Shown here piece after piece: positions 43,526 through 55,164 of a DNA stretch of 64,000 nt; positions within the stretch are counted from its first letter, which is position 1, and every line of letters begins with the position of its first letter. The stretch covers positions 11,902 through 75,901 of the forward strand of contig JALOBD010000001.1 of assembly GCA_023228445.1 (NCBI GenBank). Reading direction: 5' to 3'. The notes beneath the pieces were generated by a model that was not told the DNA's origin, made no database searches, and was given only the letters and a program-made list of their open reading frames with translations. This DNA comes from Sphaerochaeta sp. Lineage in GTDB: Bacteria; Spirochaetota; Spirochaetia; Sphaerochaetales; Sphaerochaetaceae. The position numbers and the translations under genes are program-made.

Positions 43526-44440
43526 TCACTTGCCCTCCTTTGATTCGTAGAAGACCCAGCTGGTGGAGGTCTTGAAGACGACGGCCGTCATCAAGCCGAT
43601 GATGAGCACGAGGACCCATGCCATGGCGCTGCTGTAGCCCATGTTGTAGTACTTGAAGGCCCGCTGGTAGAGGTAGAGGGCGTAGACGAGCGTAGAGTTC
43701 ATGGGATCTCCCGACCCCCCCGAGACGACAAACGCCTGGGTGAAGACGGTGAAACCGTTGATCAGCTGCATGACGAGGTTGAAGAAGATCACCGGGGTGA
43801 CCTGCGGGACGGTGATGTGGAGGAACTTGCGCAGTGCGCCAGCCCCATCGATGGAAGCCGCCTCATAGTACTCACGGGGAATCTGCCTGAGGCCGGCGAG
43901 GAAGATCAGCATCGATGAGCCGAACTGCCAGACGGCGAGGATGATCAGCGTCCAGATGGCGGTGTCGGGGCTGCCGATCCACGAGTAGTCGGTGATGATG
44001 CCGATTTTGGCCAATGTTGCATTGAGCACGCCATCAGCGATGAAGATGCGTCTCCACATCACCGCGATGGCGATCGAGCCACCGACGAGTGAGGGGACGT
44101 AGTAGACCGCCTGGTAGACCCTGATGGCCCGGGTGCCCCGGTTGAAGAGCATCGCCACAAAGAAGGCGAAGAGGAGGCGAAGCGGCACGGAGATGAAGGC
44201 GTAGAAGAAGGTGACCTTCAACGACTGCCAGAAGAGCGCATCGTGGGCCATCCGCCGGAAGTTCTCAAAGCCGATGAAGAGCGCCTTTCCGAGGATGTTA
44301 TAGTTGGTGAACGAATAGTAGAGCGAGAAGAAGATGGGGATGATGGAGAATGCGATGAAGCCGAGCAGCCAAGGGCTGATGAAGGCGTATCCTGCGATAT
44401 CATCGGCCAATGATCGTTTGGGCCGTATGGTCTGTTTCAT
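43526..44440 (-). CDS. Carbohydrate ABC transporter permease (MalF type)
   Basis: The 304-residue protein has six hydrophobic segments and the EAA loop EYYEAASIDGAGALRKFLHI. The N-terminus YAFISPWLLGFIAFSIIPI is typical of MalF/UgpA-type permeases. It pairs with the following MalG-type permease (stop and start separated by one base). It is separated from the solute-binding-protein gene by a strong hairpin that should reduce permease expression relative to the binding protein. Confidence 0.92.
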   Translation of the reverse strand: MKQTIRPKRSLADDIAGYAFISPWLLGFIAFSIIPIFFSLYYSFTNYNILGKALFIGFENFRRMAHDALFWQSLKVTFFYAFISVPLRLLFAFFVAMLFNRGTRAIRVYQAVYYVPSLVGGSIAIAVMWRRIFIADGVLNATLAKIGIITDYSWIGSPDTAIWTLIILAVWQFGSSMLIFLAGLRQIPREYYEAASIDGAGALRKFLHITVPQVTPVIFFNLVMQLINGFTVFTQAFVVSGGSGDPMNSTLVYALYLYQRAFKYYNMGYSSAMAWVLVLIIGLMTAVVFKTSTSWVFYESKEGK

Positions 44441-44474
44441 TGCAACTCCCTAAAAGAAATGGTGGTGAGAGAGA

Positions 44475-44500
44475 AGGAGACCCGGTGATCCGGGTCTCCT
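44475..44500 (-). terminator. Attenuator hairpin between binding-protein and permease genes
   Basis: An 11-base-pair GC-rich stem with a 4-base loop (44475-44485 with 44490-44500) is followed on the minus strand by TCTCTCTC. Placed after the binding-protein gene, it would let that protein be made in excess of the permeases. Confidence 0.7.
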
Positions 44501-44516
44501 GATTCGGTTACCCTCT

Positions 44517-45797
44517 CTATCTGAGGATATTGTTCCCTTCATTCATGATTTTGGCAACACCTGCGTCCAGGCTGATCCGCTTGAGCAGGATCTCCAGGGT
44601 CACGTCACGTGCCATCTTCAAGAACTCACCGGCGGCCGGAGGATCGGGTGGATCGATCGAACCGCTGTTGGTCGAGGCGAGGCTGATGAAGTCGAAGATC
44701 TGCTTGTTGATCGCGTCGACCTTCGTAGCCATGTGCGCCCGCACATCGTCGGGAATCGGGATGCCACGCTCACCCATCAACATGTCGTTGACCTCGATGT
44801 CGTTGAGGAAGTAGTTGAGGAACCGTGCCGCATCCTTGGGATTCTCCGCGCTGGCGGGAATCGAGAAGAACATCGACGGCTTGAGGTAGGTTCCCTTCGC
44901 CTTGGCGCCTTTGAGGATCGGCATCAGGCCAAGCTCCAAGGGTCGGCCGGCAGCCGCCTGTGTGGCGACAAACTGGTTGGACCAGATGAACTCCACCCAG
45001 GACTTGCCCTTGGCAAACTCACCCTCCTCAGGGGAGACGGAGACAAACGCGACTTCGGGTCTAACCAATGCACCGGCATCGAGGAGCCGCAGCTGGATGG
45101 CATAGAACTCACGCAGTGCCGCAACATCGGTGAAGCCGAGTCCTGTGGTGCCAAAGAGCTTGGCTCCGGTCTGGCGGATCAGGTGCTCGAAGCCAACCCG
45201 GGGGTCGGTGGTGAAGAACGGAAGGGTCTGCACACCAGTCTTGCGGTAGACCTCCAGTGCGATGCGCTCGAAGTCTTCCCACGTCCAGGTTGCGGTGTTC
45301 GGCTTGGCGATTCCCGCCCTGGCCAACACTGCCGGATCGTAGGTGAGACAGACGGCGTTCGTTCCGAGGCTGATACCGTAGATCTTGCCATCGACCATAC
45401 CGCCGGTGAGGAAGGACTCATTGACCTTGGAGAGGTCGATGGTGCCATCCTTGACGTATGGGGTCAGGTCGGCCAGCTGGTTGTCGACCACCCACTGCAG
45501 CATGTACGCATAGTCATGCTGGATCAGGTCGGGAAGACTGCCAGCCACTGCCTGGGTGGCGAGCTTGTCCCAATACCCTGCCCAACCGGTGGTCTCACTC
45601 TCGATCTTGACACCGGGGTACTTGGCCATGAACATATCGGCGGCCTTCAGGGTCCGTTCATCACGGGTGGGGTTGCCCCACCATGCCAAGCGCATCGTCG
45701 ACTCAGCTTTTTCTTCTGCAGCCGGCATTGCGAAGAGCAGACCGGGCAACAGGATCAGAGCAACGAGAGCCAGCATGAACATTCGTTTCTTTGTCAT
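44517..45797 (-). CDS. Extracellular sugar-binding protein of the ABC transporter
   Basis: The 426-residue protein has a Sec signal peptide (core LALVALILLPGLLFAMPAAEE, cleavage around residue 24). No lipobox Cys is seen. The mature protein has the SBP family 1 fold, with MRLAWWGNPTRDERTLKAAD near its start, and motifs for sugar contacts such as PDLIQHDYAYMLQWV. It captures oligosaccharides in the periplasm and passes them to the two permeases downstream. The likely substrate is the oligosaccharide degraded by the nearby GH105-like enzyme. GGAGG precedes the ATG. The leader region is AT-rich, without a decisive promoter. Confidence 0.9.
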   Translation of the reverse strand: MTKKRMFMLALVALILLPGLLFAMPAAEEKAESTMRLAWWGNPTRDERTLKAADMFMAKYPGVKIESETTGWAGYWDKLATQAVAGSLPDLIQHDYAYMLQWVVDNQLADLTPYVKDGTIDLSKVNESFLTGGMVDGKIYGISLGTNAVCLTYDPAVLARAGIAKPNTATWTWEDFERIALEVYRKTGVQTLPFFTTDPRVGFEHLIRQTGAKLFGTTGLGFTDVAALREFYAIQLRLLDAGALVRPEVAFVSVSPEEGEFAKGKSWVEFIWSNQFVATQAAAGRPLELGLMPILKGAKAKGTYLKPSMFFSIPASAENPKDAARFLNYFLNDIEVNDMLMGERGIPIPDDVRAHMATKVDAINKQIFDFISLASTNSGSIDPPDPPAAGEFLKMARDVTLEILLKRISLDAGVAKIMNEGNNILR

Positions 45798-45994
45798 GTG
45801 AATCCTCCTTCAGGATGGAGCCTAGAGCACAGACAGCCTCAGGCATACTGAGCCTTGACTGAACCGGTGCGACTTCTTTGGACTCCTATATAACTCCCTG
45901 TATGTATATTTTGACACGTTTTGTTAATTCTGCAATGAGGGTATTGTCATTATTTAGCACTATTTTATCATAATTGTGGTATTTCTTCACATCT
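45798..45994. other. AT-rich leader region of the sugar-transporter operon
   Basis: This gene-free stretch, read on the minus strand, has several -10-like AT-rich hexamers (TATACA, TTATAT, TATATA) near 45890-45915 and a partial -35 TTAACA near 45925. I cannot choose one promoter. No clear regulator site or RNA structure is visible. Confidence 0.35.
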
Positions 45995-45997
45995 GTG

Positions 45998-46031
45998 GAA
46001 AAGAAGCCCCCTCCCACAAGCGGGGAGGGGG
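45998..46031 (-). terminator. Rho-independent terminator after efp
   Basis: A perfect 9-base-pair stem (46007-46015 with 46023-46031), 7-base loop, then CTTCTTTTCC on the minus strand (46006 down to 45997). Confidence 0.75.
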
Positions 46032-46052
46032 ATGTATCACGATGGGGCGGTG

Positions 46053-46616
46053 TCAATTGTTGACGCGCTCAATGTACTCCCGCGTCTCGGTGTTCACCCG
46101 GATCTTCTCGCCCTGCTTGATGAAGATCGGAACGCGGACCTTCAGGCCCGTCTCGGTGGTCACATACTTGGTGGCGCCTTGGACGGTGTCACCCTTGACG
46201 GCTTCCTCAGCCTCGGCGACCAGGTAGACGACCTTCGGCGGAATCTGGATTTCGAGCAACTGGGACTCCCAGAAGGTACAGCGGTACGTCTCCCCATCCT
46301 TCATCAAGAACTCGTAGTCGGGGAAGGTCGCCATTGGAACCTCAATCTGCTCGAAGGTATCGGTGAGCATGAGGTGGAAACTCTCTCCATCGTTGTAGAG
46401 ATACTGGCAGTCGCGGTCGGCGACGACGATGTCCTCGGCGTTGTCCTGGCTCTTCATCGTCTCCTGTAGCACCTGGCCGGTGGAGGGGCTCTTCAGCTTC
46501 AGTCGGACGAAGGCCGACCCCTTGCCGGGGTTCACAAACTCTCGGTCCACGACGATGAAGGGTTGTCCCTTGATCAACAAGGCGGTTCCCTTCTCAATTT
46601 GACCAGCTTTAATCAT
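46053..46616 (-). CDS. efp: Translation elongation factor P
   Basis: The 187-residue protein has the three-domain EF-P layout. The tip loop NPGKGSAF carries Lys32, the residue lysylated by EpmA in E. coli, where the loop reads PGKGQAF. The C-terminal domain contains GDTVQGATKYVTTETGLKV. EF-P rescues ribosomes stalled at consecutive prolines. The ATG at 46616 (MIKAGQ) is chosen because GAGG lies eight bases upstream; an ATG six bases earlier is too close to it. The epmA gene is transcribed in the same direction just upstream, with about 119 bases between them. Confidence 0.95.
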   Translation of the reverse strand: MIKAGQIEKGTALLIKGQPFIVVDREFVNPGKGSAFVRLKLKSPSTGQVLQETMKSQDNAEDIVVADRDCQYLYNDGESFHLMLTDTFEQIEVPMATFPDYEFLMKDGETYRCTFWESQLLEIQIPPKVVYLVAEAEEAVKGDTVQGATKYVTTETGLKVRVPIFIKQGEKIRVNTETREYIERVNN

Positions 46617-46735
46617 ATACATTACCTCATATGGTTACAGAATACACGAAATACACCATTGAATCGTATCAGAAAGATGAAATTTAATCATCCCCTTCGA
46701 ATGCCAAACAATTGTGCCACCGTTGGCAGAAGGGG

Positions 46736-47719
46736 TCAGCCCCCTGTGTCGCCCAGGATCCTCGACAGTGGGAAGAGCAACACCTCATCGAGGCTCTGCC
46801 TTCCCATCAAGAGCATCTGCAGGCGATCGAGGCCCATGGCAACTCCGCTTACCGGAGGCATGGCTGCGATGATGCGTGCAAAATCCACATCGATGTCAGG
46901 GATCGGCATGCCGTTGCGGGAGCGCTTCTCTATCAAGCGGGCGTACTCGTTGCTATAGTACCCCTCGATCTTCTGCAGCCGTCGCTCCTCGTTGTAGCAG
47001 TTGGCAAGCTCGACGCCCCCACCATAGAGTTCCCAGCGCCGGCGCCACGCACCCTCCTGCATCGCCAGGCACTCGATCTGGGCGGGGTAGCGGTCGAGTA
47101 CCAGCGGCTTTTCTTGGGGGAGGTTCGGCTCGACGAAGGTGAGGAAGATCCGGTTGAAGGTCTCCTGCCAGCTCTCCCTCTCATCGGGCACCGAGAGGCC
47201 GAGCCGTCGTGCCTCGGCTGCGAGCGAGATTTGGCGTTGGTGGTCTTCCAAGTCGATGCCGGTATTCACCCAGGTCGCCTCCGCGACCGTGAGGTGGGAG
47301 AAGGGGGGACGGAGGTGGTCGGGGGTATCCTTGTCGGCGAGGGCGGCAAAAAGCTCTTCGGTGATGAGGATCGAGTCCTGCTCATCCGCCTCCACGGTAT
47401 AGTACTCCAGCATGGTGAACTCGGGGTTGTGGTTCGCCCCCACCTGCTCGCTGTTACGAAAGCAGTGGCTGATCTGATAGAGGCTGCCCCAGCCATCGGC
47501 GATGAGGCGTTTCATGTACACCTCGGGCGAAGGGACGAGGTAGAGCTCCTGTGATGGCAAGAAGGGGTTGTCGAAGCGGGTGGCGAAGTTTTCGATCGTC
47601 GATTCAGGGATCAGGGTGGGGCTGAGGATCGGTGTGTCGACCTCAAGGTACGAACGCTCGTCAAAAAACGAGCGGATGTGTCTCATCATCCGGCTGCGAA
47701 ACCGTGCTGCATCTCTCAT
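46736..47719 (-). CDS. epmA: EF-P lysine ligase EpmA (PoxA/GenX)
   Basis: The 327-residue protein is a truncated class II lysyl-tRNA synthetase core without the anticodon-binding domain. Motif 2 reads YQISHCFRNSEQVGANHNPEFTMLE, shown here only in part as HCFRNSE near residue 95. Motif 3 is GVAMGLDRLQML near the C-terminus. EpmA attaches (R)-beta-lysine to EF-P. The start at 47719 is chosen because the -10 box ends six bases upstream and the 327-residue length matches the E. coli enzyme; a frame extension to 47755 would run through the promoter. It is divergent from mnmE, sharing the same -35 hexamer. Confidence 0.92.
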   Translation of the reverse strand: MRDAARFRSRMMRHIRSFFDERSYLEVDTPILSPTLIPESTIENFATRFDNPFLPSQELYLVPSPEVYMKRLIADGWGSLYQISHCFRNSEQVGANHNPEFTMLEYYTVEADEQDSILITEELFAALADKDTPDHLRPPFSHLTVAEATWVNTGIDLEDHQRQISLAAEARRLGLSVPDERESWQETFNRIFLTFVEPNLPQEKPLVLDRYPAQIECLAMQEGAWRRRWELYGGGVELANCYNEERRLQKIEGYYSNEYARLIEKRSRNGMPIPDIDVDFARIIAAMPPVSGVAMGLDRLQMLLMGRQSLDEVLLFPLSRILGDTGG

Positions 47720-47725
47720 GGACCC

Positions 47726-47755
47726 ATCATAATCGTCGGCTGGCCTCTGTTGCAA
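47726..47755 (-). promoter_or_regulatory. Promoter of epmA (leaderless type, shared -35)
   Basis: Minus-strand -35 TTGCAA (47750-47755), 18-base spacer, -10 TATGAT (47726-47731), six bases before the ATG at 47719. The hexamer TTGCAA is its own reverse complement and also serves the opposite promoter. Confidence 0.6.
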
Positions 47756-47779
47756 GCAAGCGGCGCACTACAGTATACT
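47750..47779 (+). promoter_or_regulatory. Promoter of mnmE (leaderless type, shared -35)
   Basis: -35 TTGCAA (47750-47755), 18-base spacer, -10 TATACT (47774-47779), seven bases before the ATG at 47787. No Shine-Dalgarno sequence. Confidence 0.6.
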
Positions 47780-47786
47780 TGGGCCC

Positions 47787-49115
47787 ATGAGTCGATATGA
47801 TACCCAGGACATAATCTACGCCCTTGCAACGCCCTGGGCTCGAAGTGGCCTGGCGGTGATCAGAATCAGCGGAGCGGGGTGCAAAGAGGCGCTCGCTCCC
47901 TATTTTTCACGCCCTGCCGCGCTTCTCGGCGCGCCCAACGCCACCATGGTGCACGGCTCTCTCATCGATGAGGCAGCAGCGCGCATCGACGAGGTGGTGT
48001 TGGCCATCAACACCGATGGGCATGGGTATACAGCCGAAGAGGCGATCGAGATCTCCTGCCACGGCTCGTTGGCGGTCATCCAGGCGATCCTCGCCCTCCT
48101 GGGGAGGATCGGGATGCGTAGCGCCGAAGCCGGTGAATTCACCTTCCGCGCCTTCCTCCATGGGCGGGTCGACCTCACCCAGGCCGAAGCAGTGGAGGAG
48201 TTGGTCAGTTCGGTGAGCCAGCGCTCACGCTCGCTCTCCCTCTCCCGCCTCGAGGGGAAGCTGCGCCAGCGCATCGATATGCTCAAGGATACGCTGCTCA
48301 CCATACTGGCTGCCGTCGAGGTGCAGCTCGACTACGCAGAGGACGAGCTGGATGAGTTTGTCTTCCCCACCCAGGCCCTCACCGACTTGATCGCCTCCAT
48401 CGGCTCCTTGGCGGATACCTACCAGATCGGCCGCCTCTACAAGCGGGGGGCGAAGGTGGTGCTTGCAGGCTCGACGAACGTGGGAAAGAGTTCGCTCTTC
48501 AACCTGTTGCTCAAGGAGGAGCGTTCCATCGTCAGCCCGTATCGAGGCACGACGCGTGATTACATCGAGGCGGACCTCGAGGTCGGGGGAATCCCCATCC
48601 GCCTCTACGACACCGCCGGGTTGCGCGAGAGTGAGGACCTGGTCGAACAGGAGGGGGTCGTACGCAGTGAGCGCCTCATCGGGCAAGCTGATCTGGTCAT
48701 CCACCTTGTGGACTCCACCGATTTGGGCCACATCCCCGAGGAGGATGGGCGCACCATCGTCGTCTACAACAAGAGCGATTTGGCTCGGATTGGGGGGGAC
48801 AAGCTCGCCATCAGCGCACAGAGTGGGGAGGGGGTGGCCCGTCTTCTCGAAGTGGTCGAGGCGTACCTGAAGCGCTCGATCCCCGAGGGTGGGGACGAGG
48901 AGCTGGTCATAGAGGGTGAACGGCAGTGGCGTCTTTTGGGGGGGGCGAAGGGTGCGCTGCTTCGCGCCCTTCACCTGGTGCAAGCCGATGCAGTGTTGGA
49001 TGTGGTCGCTGTCGAGCTTGGGGAGGCGCTCTCCAACCTCGGCGAGCTCACCGGCGAGGTACGCAGCGACGACATCCTTGAGCGGATCTTCAGCGGATTC
49101 TGCGTAGGAAAGTAA
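47787..49115 (+). CDS. mnmE: tRNA modification GTPase MnmE
   Basis: The 442-residue protein has the MnmE layout. An N-terminal tetrahydrofolate-binding domain includes [20 protein letters not shown] helical domain follows, and an inserted G domain has G1 [10 protein letters not shown]2 GTTRD, G3 DTAGL and G4 NKSD. The terminal FCVGK carries the conserved Cys. With MnmG it modifies wobble uridine to cmnm5U. The start has no ribosome site, but the promoter -10 ends seven bases before the ATG, so translation is probably leaderless. mnmG follows after one base. Confidence 0.95.
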   Translation: MSRYDTQDIIYALATPWARSGLAVIRISGAGCKEALAPYFSRPAALLGAPNATMVHGSLIDEAAARIDEVVLAINTDGHGYTAEEAIEISCHGSLAVIQAILALLGRIGMRSAEAGEFTFRAFLHGRVDLTQAEAVEELVSSVSQRSRSLSLSRLEGKLRQRIDMLKDTLLTILAAVEVQLDYAEDELDEFVFPTQALTDLIASIGSLADTYQIGRLYKRGAKVVLAGSTNVGKSSLFNLLLKEERSIVSPYRGTTRDYIEADLEVGGIPIRLYDTAGLRESEDLVEQEGVVRSERLIGQADLVIHLVDSTDLGHIPEEDGRTIVVYNKSDLARIGGDKLAISAQSGEGVARLLEVVEAYLKRSIPEGGDEELVIEGERQWRLLGGAKGALLRALHLVQADAVLDVVAVELGEALSNLGELTGEVRSDDILERIFSGFCVGK

Positions 49116-49116
49116 G

Positions 49117-50928
49117 ATGGACTATGATGCGATAGTGGTGGGAGGGGGGCACGCCGGGATCGAGGCGTCGCTGGCCCTCTCACGGATTGGATTTTCGACA
49201 CTCCTGGTGACCCAACGCCTCGATACCATCGGCGCCTTGTCATGCAACCCGGCCATCGGTGGGCTCTCCAAGGGCAATATCGTTCGCGAGATCGATGCAC
49301 TGGGTGGAGAGATGGCCCACCTCATCGACCACTCGATGATCCAGTTTCGGATCCTCAACCGCCGGCGCGGGCCGGCGGTGCAGGCCCCACGCGCCCAGGC
49401 GGACAAGTTCACCTACAACCGTCTGGCCAAGGAGACGGTGGAAGGGCAGTCCAACCTGGCCCTCTTCATGGATACCGTGGTCGACCTCCTGCTCGATGAG
49501 GCGGAGAGGGTGTATCGAGGGATCATCACCGAACGCGGGCACACCATCACCAGCAGGGTCTTGGTGCTCACCACCGGCACCTTCATGGAGGGCAAGATCT
49601 TCATCGGGGAGTGGGAGACCTCAGCCGGACGCCTCGGAGAGGCGGCTGCCATCGGACTGGGGACCGCACTTCGCCAGAAGGGCTTTCCGGTGGGGAGGAT
49701 GAAGACCGGAACCCCGGCACGGGTGCGCCGTTCGTCCATCGACTTCTCCCGGGTGGAGACTCAGCAGGGCGATGCGATCATGCTTCCCTTCAGTTTCGAC
49801 TACCCCACCATCGATCGCCCGATGCGGGACTGCTATATTACCTGGACCAACGAACAGACCCATCGGATCATCGGTGAGAACATGGCACGCTCCCCGCTCT
49901 ATGGAGGCAAGATCAGCGGTATCGGACCGCGCTACTGTCCCTCCATCGAGGATAAGGTGGTGCGCTTCCCCGAGCGTGAGCGCCACCAGATCTTCATCGA
50001 GCCGGAGGGGATCGGCACCGAGGAGATGTACCTCAACGGTATCTCCTCCTCACTGCCTGAGGACGTGCAAGCAGCCTTCATCCACTCCATCGCCGGTCTT
50101 GAGGAGGCTGAAATCATGCGCCCGGCCTATGCTGTCGAGTACGACTACATCGACCCGACGGCGCTCTACCCCTCGCTGGAGAGCAAACTCGTCGATGGCC
50201 TCTTCATCGCCGGGCAGACCAATGGGACCAGTGGCTACGAGGAGGCGGCCTGCCAAGGCCTCATGGCGGGCATCAACGCAGCTCAAAAACTGAAGGGGGA
50301 GAAGCCGGTGGTCCTCGGTCGCCACGAGGCGTACATCGGTGTACTCATCGACGATCTGGTGACGATGGGGACGAAGGAGCCGTACCGGATGTTTACCAGC
50401 CGCGCCGAGTACCGCCTCAACCTCCGCCACGACAGTGGAGACGTCCGCCTTACCAAGAAGGGGTGGGAGGTCGGCCTCCAAAGCGATGAACACCTTGCTC
50501 GGCTTGAGGAGAAGCTGCGTCGTATCGAGGCGGTCAAGGACCTCCTTGCACAGCACACCCATCGGGAGAAGAGTGCGCTCGCCGCACTGAAGATGCCCGA
50601 GGTCACCATCGAGGAGTTGCAGGGCGTGGTCCCCGCGTTGGGCCGCTTCGATGAGGCGACGTTGCACCAAGTGGAGCTGGACGTCAAGTACGCCGGCTAC
50701 ATCGACAGACAACAGCGTCAGGTCGACCGCTTCACCCGCCTGGAGGCGATGGCCATCGACCCGCTCTTCGACTACGACAGTGTTGAAGGGCTGAGCAGCG
50801 AGGGGCGGGAGAAGTTGAAGGCGGTGCGCCCCTTCTCGGTGGGCCAAGCGTCCCGCATCAACGGGGTGCGCAACAGCGATGTGGCGATCCTCATCGTACA
50901 CCTCAGGCGAGGAGGTGGCCATGTATGA
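49117..50928 (+). CDS. mnmG: tRNA uridine modification enzyme MnmG
   Basis: The 603-residue flavoprotein has the FAD loop [15 protein letters not shown] near its start, the conserved [12 protein letters not shown] and [28 protein letters not shown], and [14 protein letters not shown]. It is the MnmE partner in forming 5-carboxymethylaminomethyluridine at the tRNA wobble position, using FAD, NADH and glycine. The length is slightly below the usual 620-630. It begins one base after mnmE, with GGAAAG as ribosome site at the end of mnmE. It overlaps rsmG by eight bases. Confidence 0.96.
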   Translation: MDYDAIVVGGGHAGIEASLALSRIGFSTLLVTQRLDTIGALSCNPAIGGLSKGNIVREIDALGGEMAHLIDHSMIQFRILNRRRGPAVQAPRAQADKFTYNRLAKETVEGQSNLALFMDTVVDLLLDEAERVYRGIITERGHTITSRVLVLTTGTFMEGKIFIGEWETSAGRLGEAAAIGLGTALRQKGFPVGRMKTGTPARVRRSSIDFSRVETQQGDAIMLPFSFDYPTIDRPMRDCYITWTNEQTHRIIGENMARSPLYGGKISGIGPRYCPSIEDKVVRFPERERHQIFIEPEGIGTEEMYLNGISSSLPEDVQAAFIHSIAGLEEAEIMRPAYAVEYDYIDPTALYPSLESKLVDGLFIAGQTNGTSGYEEAACQGLMAGINAAQKLKGEKPVVLGRHEAYIGVLIDDLVTMGTKEPYRMFTSRAEYRLNLRHDSGDVRLTKKGWEVGLQSDEHLARLEEKLRRIEAVKDLLAQHTHREKSALAALKMPEVTIEELQGVVPALGRFDEATLHQVELDVKYAGYIDRQQRQVDRFTRLEAMAIDPLFDYDSVEGLSSEGREKLKAVRPFSVGQASRINGVRNSDVAILIVHLRRGGGHV

Positions 50929-51571
50929 GCAGTTGATCGACACGGGCCTTGCCCATTTGGGTTTGGCCCTCGACAGCGTCCAGCGCGTCCAGCTTGATCG
51001 CTACATCGCCGAACTTGAGCGCTTCAACCCTACCTATAAACTGGTCGGCTCCAGTGGAGAGGAGTTGGTCATCCGCCACATCTTCGACAGCCTCGCCGCG
51101 GTCAAGACGATCGAGGCGATCACCCGAGGGCAGAAGCGGGTACGTCTTGCCGATTTGGGAAGTGGGGCAGGGTTGCCAGGCATTCCGTTGGCCATCGCGC
51201 TACCCCACTCCTCGGTGGCGCTGGTGGAACGGATGCAGCGGCGTGTCGGCTTCCTGCGCTCTGCAATCGTCGCCTCCGCTCTCACCGAACGGGTACGGAT
51301 ACTCGATGTTGACCTCTCTCAGGTGCGTGAGCGCTTTGATGTGGTCACCTTCCGTGCACTCCGCCCGCTTGTCGAGATTCTCGACCGCGTCGCCCCGCTC
51401 GTCGATGAGGGGGCGATGATCTGCGCCTACAAGGGGCAACGTGAACAGGTATTGGCGGAGCTGGCAGCAGTTGAAGAGGGGTGCAAGAGCCGTTGGGAGA
51501 GCGAGTTGGTCGCCATCGAGGTGCCGATGCTCGCCTCCGAGCGGACACTTTGCCTTCTGAGAAAGATTTGA
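50921..51571 (+). CDS. rsmG: 16S rRNA m7G527 methyltransferase
   Basis: The 216-residue protein has the RsmG motifs [20 protein letters not shown], the SAM site [17 protein letters not shown] and VTFRALRPL. It methylates G527 of 16S rRNA. The ATG at 50921 is chosen because GGAGG lies just upstream, inside the end of mnmG. The mnmE-mnmG-rsmG order is a classical bacterial cluster. A 23-base gap precedes ftsK. Confidence 0.95.
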   Translation: MYEQLIDTGLAHLGLALDSVQRVQLDRYIAELERFNPTYKLVGSSGEELVIRHIFDSLAAVKTIEAITRGQKRVRLADLGSGAGLPGIPLAIALPHSSVALVERMQRRVGFLRSAIVASALTERVRILDVDLSQVRERFDVVTFRALRPLVEILDRVAPLVDEGAMICAYKGQREQVLAELAAVEEGCKSRWESELVAIEVPMLASERTLCLLRKI

Positions 51572-51594
51572 TACCATCAGCGGGGAGGCATGAG

Positions 51595-54221
<2,627 letters not shown>

Positions 54222-54225
<4 letters not shown>

Positions 54226-55055
54226 GAGAGCAACAGATGATCGGAAGGCACGCGGTGCGTAACGGCGCCTTGATTCCCTCCGGTGAGGCCACCGTGGCAG
54301 TGACCGATCGAGCGGTGCAGTATGGCTTTTCTACCTACGAGTCGATCCGGGTGGTCAACTCCCACCCAGTCCACCTTACCGAGCATCTCCGCCGTCTCCA
54401 GAACTCCTGTGACGGCATCGGTTTGACCCACCCCTTCACCGTCGACCAGATTGCCGGCTGGGTCGCTGCCTTGATCAGCGCCGATGCCATCGTCGAGGCG
54501 ACGATGCGCATCCAGCTCTACGGCGGCGGGCAGCCGACCCTCTTCATCCTTGCCGCCCCGATCTTGACCTATCCGCCCTCCTACTACCTCGACGGGGTGG
54601 GGGCATCGACCTACCGCGGCGAACGTCTCATCCCCTCCTGTAAAACGGGCAACCTGCTGCTCAACTACATGGCTCTCGCCGATGCCAATGCGCACGGCTG
54701 CTTTGAAGCGCTCTTGGTCGACCGCCACGGCCATGTCCTTGAGGGGACACGCTCCAACTTCTTCGCCTTCAGCGAGGGGGTGCTCTATACTGCAGGTGAT
54801 GATGAGGTCTTGCTCGGCATCACGCGCGAGCAGGTCATTCGAGCTGCCGCACACCTCGGCATCACGGTGGTGTACGAGGCGGTGCAGATGGAGGATCTCT
54901 TCGCCGGCCTCTACGATGAGCTCTTCATCTCGGCGACCAGCATGGCGGCCATGCCGCTCGGCAGTGTCGACGGCATGTCTTTTCTCGGCTCCTACCAGCG
55001 AACCCTAGCCATAAAGGACCTGGTACGCGCCGCTGAGATGGGAGAACATCAATGA
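54222..55055 (+). CDS. Class IV aminotransferase (branched-chain/D-amino-acid/ADC lyase type)
   Basis: The 277-residue PLP enzyme has the class IV fold. It begins with a FSTYESIRV segment, has the PLP Lys in SCKTGNLLLNYMAL, and the phosphate-binding EGTRSNFFAF and LLGITREQVI. Substrate specificity among branched-chain amino acids, D-amino acids and aminodeoxychorismate is not readable. It is coupled to ftsK by a 4-base overlap. A 109-base gap follows it before the DEAD-box gene, with no strong terminator. Confidence 0.85.
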
Positions 55056-55164
55056 TCCTCCACCGAGGTGGACAATGATGGTGTTTTCCTCTATCTTTGA
55101 AAGGAGCCACGTTCCGGCTTCCTAACAATGAATTTAAGCTATTGACTATAAAGGCATTAAACCA

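Noticed and set aside
55056..55085. TCCACC-GA-GGTGGA hairpin after the aminotransferase gene
   Set aside because: The loop is too small and the following sequence has no convincing T-run.
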